Source of the DNA: DATGZH01 sp035297265
Lineage (GTDB): Bacteria > Actinomycetota > Acidimicrobiia > Acidimicrobiales > RAAP-2
Direction of reading: 5' to 3'
DNA: 26,934 nucleotides
NCBI GenBank assembly: GCA_035297265.1
Contig: DATGZH010000020.1
Span: 1 to 26,934, forward strand
In this document: piece by piece, positions 23,543 through 26,934 of the stretch
Numbering within the stretch: the first letter of the stretch is position 1
Layout: each line of letters opens with the position of its first letter
Notes under the pieces: model-generated
What the model saw: the letters and a program-made list of their open reading frames with translations, nothing else
The model's database searches: none
Told to the model about the DNA's origin: nothing
Translations under genes and position numbers: made by a program

Positions 23543-23614
23543 TCGGGAGTGGTGTAACTGGCAGCACACCTGGCTCTGAACCAGGAGATGGGGGATCGTC
23601 CCCTCCCTCCCGAG
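23543..23614 (+). tRNA. tRNA-Gln (CTG), altered T loop
   Basis: The acceptor TCGGGAG/CTCCCGA starts with U1-A72 and ends with G73, both glutamine features. The D arm and anticodon stem CCTGG/CCAGG are perfect, and the loop CTCTGAA has normal U33. The T stem pairs (one G-U), but its loop is ATCGTCC, lacking the conserved T54 and A58. Confidence 0.8.
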
Positions 23615-23625
23615 CAACGACACAA

Positions 23626-23699
23626 CGGGCAGTAGCGCAAGTTGGTAGCGCGCGGCGTTCGGGGCGCCGAGGCCGTCGGTTCGATTCCGGCCTGCCCGA
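23626..23699 (+). tRNA. tRNA-Pro (CGG)
   Basis: The acceptor CGGGCAG/CTGCCCG, with C1-G72 and A73, fits proline. The D arm GCGC/GCGC with loop AAGTTGGTA, anticodon stem CGGCG/CGCCG, loop TTCGGGG with U33, and T arm GTCGG-TTCGATT-CCGGC are all canonical. Confidence 0.92.
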
Positions 23700-23721
23700 C
23701 ACCGATCCACGGAGTCCGACT

Positions 23722-23794
23722 GGCGCGTGAGCTCGTGTGGAACAGCATCGGATCGTCAATCCGAAGGTGACGGGTTCGAGCCCCGTACGCGTCG
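23722..23794 (+). tRNA. tRNA-Asp (GTC), C33
   Basis: The acceptor GGCGCGT/ACGCGTC has one G-U, and G73 fits aspartate. The D stem has three pairs (GCT/AGC). The anticodon stem TCGGA/TCCGA and T arm ACGGG-TTCGAGC-CCCGT are perfect. The loop TCGTCAA has C33. Position 8 is G. Only nine bases separate its 3' end from the IS21 element. Confidence 0.82.
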
Positions 23795-23798
23795 CTTG

Positions 23799-23803
23799 GC
23801 GGT
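23799..23803. repeat. Left copy of 5-bp target duplication (GCGGT)
   Basis: GCGGT directly abuts the left end of the insertion sequence; the same five bases abut its right end at 26287-26291. Confidence 0.75.
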
Positions 23804-23853
23804 TGTCCGTGGCCAGTTTGAAGTCCCCGCTGGTGGCCACGAAAAGTCCCCAC
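23804..23853. repeat. IS21 left-end repeats (two units)
   Basis: Two copies of a unit of about 22 bases with core TGGCCA followed after a few bases by GAAGTCCCC or AAAGTCCCC. IS21-type elements carry such multiple end repeats as transposase sites. Confidence 0.75.
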
Positions 23854-23868
23854 CCCTCGGGATGACGT

Positions 23869-24648
23869 TCAGCTCTTCGCGATAGTAGGCAGACCTCCCT
23901 TCGAGCGCGCCTCTTTCATCCGGAACGACTCGCCCTTGGTCACGACGAGGACGTTGTGATGGAGGAGCCGGTCGAGCAGGCTGACGGCGGTCGTGTGCTC
24001 GGGGAGGAACTTCCCCCAGTCCTCGAAGGGCCAGTGCGAGCCGACGCCGAGGGACCGTCGTTCGTAAGCGGCGGCCACCAGGCGGAAGAAGAGCTGGGCC
24101 CCGGTGTCGTCCATCGGTGCGAAGCCGATCTCGTCGATGAGGATGAGGTCGGCCTTCAAGATCCCGGTGATGACCCGGCCGACCGAGTTGTCGGCCAGGC
24201 CCCGATAGAGGGTCTCGACGAGCTCGGTGGCGGTGAAGTAGCGCACCTTGTGGCCGTGTTCGACGGCGTGGCGCCCGAGGGCGACGAGCAAGTGGGACTT
24301 GCCGGTCCCCGCCGGTCCGAGAAGGCACAGGTTCTCCTTGGCCCGTATCCACTCGAGGCTCGACAGGTAGTCGAGGGTCTCTTGCTTGACCGAAGAAGCG
24401 GCGACGTCGAACTCCTCCAGGGTCTTTGTGACCGGGAAGGCCGCCTGGGCCATGCGGTGGCGGGCGTTGGAGAGGTCCCGTGAGGTGATCTCGGCTTCGA
24501 CGAGGGTGCGCAGGAACTCCTCGGGGCGCCAGCGCTGCGTCTTGGCCGTGACCAAGAGCTCGGGCGAGAGCCGGCGGATGGCTGACAGGCGCAGCCGGCG
24601 GAGCCCCGCCTCGAGGTCGGGCGCCAGAGGCGGTGGGGTCGTGCTCAC
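23869..24648 (-). CDS. istB: IS21 transposition helper ATPase IstB
   Basis: A 259-residue AAA+ ATPase of the DnaC/IstB type. Walker A is GPAGTGKS (about residues 111-118), Walker B is LILIDEIGF, and the sensor/arginine part includes LLDRLLHHNVLVV. IstB oligomerises on target DNA and passes it to the IstA transposase. The ATG overlaps the end of istA by four bases (ATGA). Full length compared with the family, so it is likely functional. Confidence 0.93.
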   Translation of the reverse strand: MSTTPPPLAPDLEAGLRRLRLSAIRRLSPELLVTAKTQRWRPEEFLRTLVEAEITSRDLSNARHRMAQAAFPVTKTLEEFDVAASSVKQETLDYLSSLEWIRAKENLCLLGPAGTGKSHLLVALGRHAVEHGHKVRYFTATELVETLYRGLADNSVGRVITGILKADLILIDEIGFAPMDDTGAQLFFRLVAAAYERRSLGVGSHWPFEDWGKFLPEHTTAVSLLDRLLHHNVLVVTKGESFRMKEARSKGGLPTIAKS

Positions 24649-26102
24649 GACTCGTCACCGAGTGCGTAGTCCGAAAGCGAGCGGACCGGAACGACCGGCA
24701 GGTCGATGATGAGCGCCTCGCCCCGACGGGTGGGCCGGGGCACGCCGGTGCCCGCGGCCACGATGGCGGCCACGTCGGCCGCCCGGAACCGCCCGAAGTG
24801 CACGGCCCGTTCCAAGGCGCCGAGCAGGACCTCGGTGTCGTGGGCGGCGGCGAGCTCAGAGAGAGCTGTCATGTCCCGGCCGAGCGTGGTCGCCCCCGAC
24901 GCCGCGGCCCTCGTGATGAAGGTCTCGGCGATCGGCCCGAGGGCGCAGAAGGCCTTCTCGGCTTCGGTCCTCGGGCGCACCGCCCGGCGGGAAGCGGGTC
25001 TCGGTCCCCCGTAGTGGGCGTCGATCACAGAGGTCTCACCAGGGGCGACGAGGAGGTGCTCGGCCACGATCTCGCCCAAAAAGACGATCTGGACCCAGCC
25101 TTCGTCCACCCGCAGCTCGACCTGGCGCCCGATGTGGACGTTCGGCACCGAGTAGCGGGCCGAGCCGAACCGCACGCACCCCAGCCGATCGACCTTGCGC
25201 AGCACCACCTTTCCGATCCGGGCCCGCAGCGAGGGCAGCACACCCATGAGGTCGCGCTCGACGTCGAGGCGTTCGGCGGGGATGGCACTGATCTCGCTGT
25301 GGACGACGCCGTTCACCTCGTCGCACCAGATCGCCCCCTTGGCGTTGGCCCCGGCCAGGTCGGCGACGCTGAGGTCGCCCGGGATCATGAGGTCGGACTT
25401 CACGTAGCCGACCAGGTGCTCGACGAGGCCCTTCGACTCGGGGTCCTCGCCCTCGCAGAAGTCGGGCCCGAACCCGTAGTGGGCGGCGAAGCGTACGTAG
25501 TCGGGGGTCGGGACGACGAGACCGGCGACGGTGTCGGCCTTCAAGCACCCCATCCGGTCGGTGAGGGCCGTCCGGGGGACCGCCCCGATCCGCTCGAAGC
25601 ACCGGGCGAGGGCCTCCATGGTCGCCTCGGCTCCCAGGTTGTCGCTGAACCAGACGAAACGGAACCTCGACCACGCCACCACGGCGCAGAAGACGAACAA
25701 CGGACCGATCTGGCCCCAGTCGAACACCACCGCGTCGCCCGGTGCCCAGACCCCGGGTCGGCGGCCCCGGTGGTTCGAGCGCCTCCACTCGGTCTTCACC
25801 TCGGCCACCAGGCGACGCAGGTTGCGGGCCGAGCCCCCATAACCCGCCGCCCGGACCACCGGCAGCAGGCGCTTGGCCGAGATCCGGCCCTTGGTCTTCC
25901 CTACCCGTTCGACCACGAGGTCGCGCACCGGGTCGTAGTTGTGGCGGACCGCCACCTCGGTGCCCTCGTCGACCGCCTGGGCAGCCAGCACCGAGCGCTT
26001 CACCGTCTTGGGGGTGGTGCCACAGATCTCAGCTGCGGCCCGATAGGAGCCGACCTCGCGGAAGGCGGCGTTCATGTCCATGTGCTCCCTCACTGATTTC
26101 AT
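24645..26102 (-). CDS. istA: IS21 family DDE transposase IstA
   Basis: A 485-residue transposase. The N-terminal helix-turn-helix (SYRAAAEICGTTPKTVKRSV) binds the ends. The catalytic core shows VVFDWGQIG (first Asp), TALTDRMGCLKAD (second Asp) and DPESKGLVEHLVGYVK (Glu). The C-terminal part includes RYSVPNVHIGRQVELRVDEG, usual for IS21. The ATG at 26100-26102 is chosen because GAGGGG lies just upstream and MKSVREHMDMN fits family starts; a frame extension of 17 codons exists. It is followed directly by overlapping istB. Confidence 0.92.
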   Translation of the reverse strand: MKSVREHMDMNAAFREVGSYRAAAEICGTTPKTVKRSVLAAQAVDEGTEVAVRHNYDPVRDLVVERVGKTKGRISAKRLLPVVRAAGYGGSARNLRRLVAEVKTEWRRSNHRGRRPGVWAPGDAVVFDWGQIGPLFVFCAVVAWSRFRFVWFSDNLGAEATMEALARCFERIGAVPRTALTDRMGCLKADTVAGLVVPTPDYVRFAAHYGFGPDFCEGEDPESKGLVEHLVGYVKSDLMIPGDLSVADLAGANAKGAIWCDEVNGVVHSEISAIPAERLDVERDLMGVLPSLRARIGKVVLRKVDRLGCVRFGSARYSVPNVHIGRQVELRVDEGWVQIVFLGEIVAEHLLVAPGETSVIDAHYGGPRPASRRAVRPRTEAEKAFCALGPIAETFITRAAASGATTLGRDMTALSELAAAHDTEVLLGALERAVHFGRFRAADVAAIVAAGTGVPRPTRRGEALIIDLPVVPVRSLSDYALGDES

Positions 26103-26189
26103 TGAGCGGTCCCCTCGGTCGGTGCGGCGGTTGGCTAGCACCGCCACCGTCACCGGCCGGGGGGCCTCTCAGGTGGATCCTGCAGTGAG

Positions 26190-26286
26190 GGGTGGGGACT
26201 TCTCGTGGCCAAGAGCGGGGACTTTTCTGGCCACCAGCGGGGACTTCAGCTGGCCAAAACCGGGGACTTTCTCATGGCCACGGACA
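26190..26286. repeat. IS21 right-end repeats (four units)
   Basis: Four copies of the end unit (GGGGACTT...TGGCCA on this strand) with TGGCCA at 26206, 26228, 26251 and 26275, so a 22-24 base period. The left end has only two. The array lies upstream of istA and probably overlaps its promoter. Confidence 0.75.
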
Positions 26287-26291
26287 GCGGT
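26287..26291. repeat. Right copy of 5-bp target duplication (GCGGT)
   Basis: GCGGT directly follows the right inverted repeat and equals 23799-23803. Confidence 0.75.
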
Positions 26292-26330
26292 TGCCCGCCG
26301 GCCGTTCACGCCGGTCGGGCGATCGCCCCG

Positions 26331-26402
26331 ACCCGGGTAGTGAAGAGAACATCACGGGGGTCCGCGAAGCCCCAGTCGTCAGTTTGAATCTGGCCCCGGG
26401 TG
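26331..26402 (+). tRNA. tRNA-Arg (GCG), C33
   Basis: The acceptor ACCCGGG/CCCGGGT is perfect. The D stem GTGA/TCAC has a loop lacking the GG pair. The anticodon stem GGGGT/GCCCC (one G-U) carries loop CCGCGAA, giving GCG with C33. The T arm GTCAG-TTTGAAT-CTGGC has T instead of C56. GCG anticodons are uncommon in bacteria, which normally read CGC with a deaminated ACG tRNA. Confidence 0.68.
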
Positions 26403-26406
26403 CCAC

Positions 26407-26480
26407 CTCGCCGTAGCTCAGCGGAGAAGAGCGCTGCCCTCCGAAGGCAGGGGTCGTCCGTTCGAATCGGACCGGCGAGA
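26407..26480 (+). tRNA. tRNA-Arg (CCG)
   Basis: The acceptor CTCGCCG/CGGCGAG, D stem GCTC/GAGC, anticodon stem CTGCC/GGCAG with loop CTCCGAA (U33 present), and T arm GTCCG-TTCGAAT-CGGAC are all perfect. It begins five bases after the previous tRNA. Confidence 0.92.
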
Positions 26481-26491
26481 CGGCGCCACCT

Positions 26492-26575
26492 GGAGGTGGT
26501 CCGGCTGGACGAGGAGCCTGTCTCGAAAACAGGTCACGGGTCACACCGTTGGGGGTTCGAGTCCCTCCGCCTCCG
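26492..26575 (+). tRNA. tRNA-Ser (CGA)
   Basis: Class II tRNA with typical serine acceptor GGAGGTG/CGCCTCC and G73. The anticodon stem CCTGT/ACAGG carries loop CTCGAAA (U33). A 17-base variable arm with ACGG/CCGT and a T arm GGGGG-TTCGAGT-CCCTC follow. Confidence 0.9.
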
Positions 26576-26579
26576 CCCC

Positions 26580-26651
26580 GGCCCGATGGTGCAGAGGTCA
26601 ACACACCTGTCCCTCAAACAGGAGCCGCGGGTTCGAGTCCCGCTCGGGTCA
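26580..26651 (+). tRNA. tRNA-Glu (CTC), C33
   Basis: The acceptor GGCCCGA/TCGGGTC has one G-U; the anticodon stem CCTGT/ACAGG and T arm GCGGG-TTCGAGT-CCCGC are perfect. The loop CCCTCAA gives CTC with C33. A73 is followed by CCA, the only place in the array where a 3' CCA could be encoded, possibly by chance. Confidence 0.82.
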
Positions 26652-26676
26652 CCACGACGGCGGAGAGGCCGTCCAA

Positions 26677-26747
26677 TCCGGGGTCGTCCAACGGCAGGAC
26701 GCCTGGCCGTTAACCAGGAGATCGGGGTTCGATGCCCTGCCTCGGAG
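26677..26747 (+). tRNA. tRNA-Asn (GTT), C33
   Basis: The acceptor TCCGGGG/CCTCGGA has U1-A72, and G73 fits asparagine. The D stem GTCC/GGAC, anticodon stem CCTGG/CCAGG and T arm CGGGG-TTCGATG-CCCTG pair well. The loop CCGTTAA has C33 where bacterial tRNA-Asn has U33. Confidence 0.83.
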
Positions 26748-26750
26748 CTT

Positions 26751-26821
26751 GCGGCCGTGGTCCAACGGCACGACGGCGCCCGGCCAAGGCGCAAACGGGA
26801 GCTCGACACTCCCCGGCCGCA
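26751..26821 (+). tRNA. tRNA-Gly (GCC), G33
   Basis: The acceptor GCGGCCG/CGGCCGC, anticodon stem GCGCC/GGCGC and T stem GGGAG/CTCCC are perfect; the D stem has three pairs. The anticodon loop CGGCCAA carries G at position 33, and the T loop is CTCGACA with C instead of T54. It starts four bases after tRNA-Asn. Confidence 0.75.
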
Positions 26822-26934
26822 CGGGGTCGAGCTGCCGAGAGGCGACACCTGGTTCCCAACGAGGAGGAGCCGGGGCGGTGCCGGGCCAGCCCTCCGCCGC
26901 AACACCTGGTCCTGAAGCTCTGACAGGGGAGCGC
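26822..26934 (+). other. Unresolved end of the tRNA array
   Basis: No complete tRNA could be folded here. A piece at 26848-26864 resembles an anticodon arm (CCTGG-TTCCCAA-CGAGG, one mismatch), preceded by a GTCG/CGAC D-like stem, but no T arm with TTC follows. It may be a decayed tRNA, and another member may begin beyond the window edge. Confidence 0.3.

Larger units (their letters stand above)
23804..26286 (-). mobile_element. Complete IS21-family insertion sequence (2483 bp)
   Basis: The element has matching 12-bp terminal inverted repeats TGTCCGTGGCCA (23804-23815 and, inverted, 26275-26286), flanking 5-bp direct repeats GCGGT, and two intact overlapping genes in the order transposase istA then ATPase istB. 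It sits in the spacer between tRNA-Asp and tRNA-Arg(GCG) and breaks no tRNA gene. Intact genes, ends and target duplication point to a fairly recent, probably active insertion. Confidence 0.9.

Noticed and set aside
22542..23853. Long minus-strand reading frames covering the tRNA array
   Set aside because: They are antisense to tRNA genes; T-arm complements produce the recurring GLEP/ESNR-type peptides known from spurious database proteins. The tRNA folds explain the sequence.
26848..26864. A fifteenth tRNA, Gly(CCC)
   Set aside because: The anticodon arm has a mismatch, and neither a matching acceptor stem nor a TTC-containing T arm could be found.
26272..26905. Minus-strand frames over the second half of the array
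   Set aside because: Same reason: complement of tRNA T arms, no ribosome sites, no protein family.

Overview
The window looks like chromosomal DNA of a very GC-rich actinomycete. I infer class Acidimicrobiia from two traits: secreted proteins built from a 42-residue GYW..ADGGIFAFGDA repeat, and a GWW..DGRWYPPE.HP tandem motif protein. This placement is an inference, not a measurement.

Positions 1-7239 are nearly all on the minus strand. After a partial GWW-motif gene comes a compact operon (4428 to 278) that resembles part of a methylamine utilisation (mau) cluster. It holds a membrane-anchored thioredoxin-like MauD homologue, an unrecognised 163-residue protein, a MauE homologue, and a Tat-exported cysteine-rich MauA-like protein fused to six propeller-type repeats. 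It ends with a polytopic membrane protein of possible DsbD/MauF type. No MauB heavy chain or MauG is visible. An SRPBCC protein and a large secreted PQQ-type propeller protein carrying the same repeats lie upstream.

Positions 7361-13646 are on the plus strand: an N-acyl-D-amino-acid deacylase-type amidohydrolase, two overlapping membrane protein genes, a coupled pair of secreted propeller proteins (one PQQ-like) and a pyridoxamine-phosphate-oxidase-like flavoprotein. Positions 13668-22381 hold a serine hydrolase, a coupled class III aminotransferase / saccharopine-dehydrogenase-like pair behind a recognisable promoter, a CocE/NonD hydrolase, and a minus-strand operon of amidohydrolase, AtuA and an AtuA-partner protein.

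From about 22480 the character changes. An AT-rich promoter region leads into a candidate structured RNA with its own terminator, then a plus-strand array of at least 14 divergent tRNA genes that runs towards the window's right edge. The array is split by a complete 2483-bp IS21-family element with a 5-bp target duplication. The tRNAs are non-redundant, almost all read G- or C-ending codons, and eight of fourteen lack the nearly universal U33 (seven have C33, one G33) while keeping good cloverleaf pairing. This array, probably of phage, plasmid or integrative-element origin, is the most unusual thing in the window.
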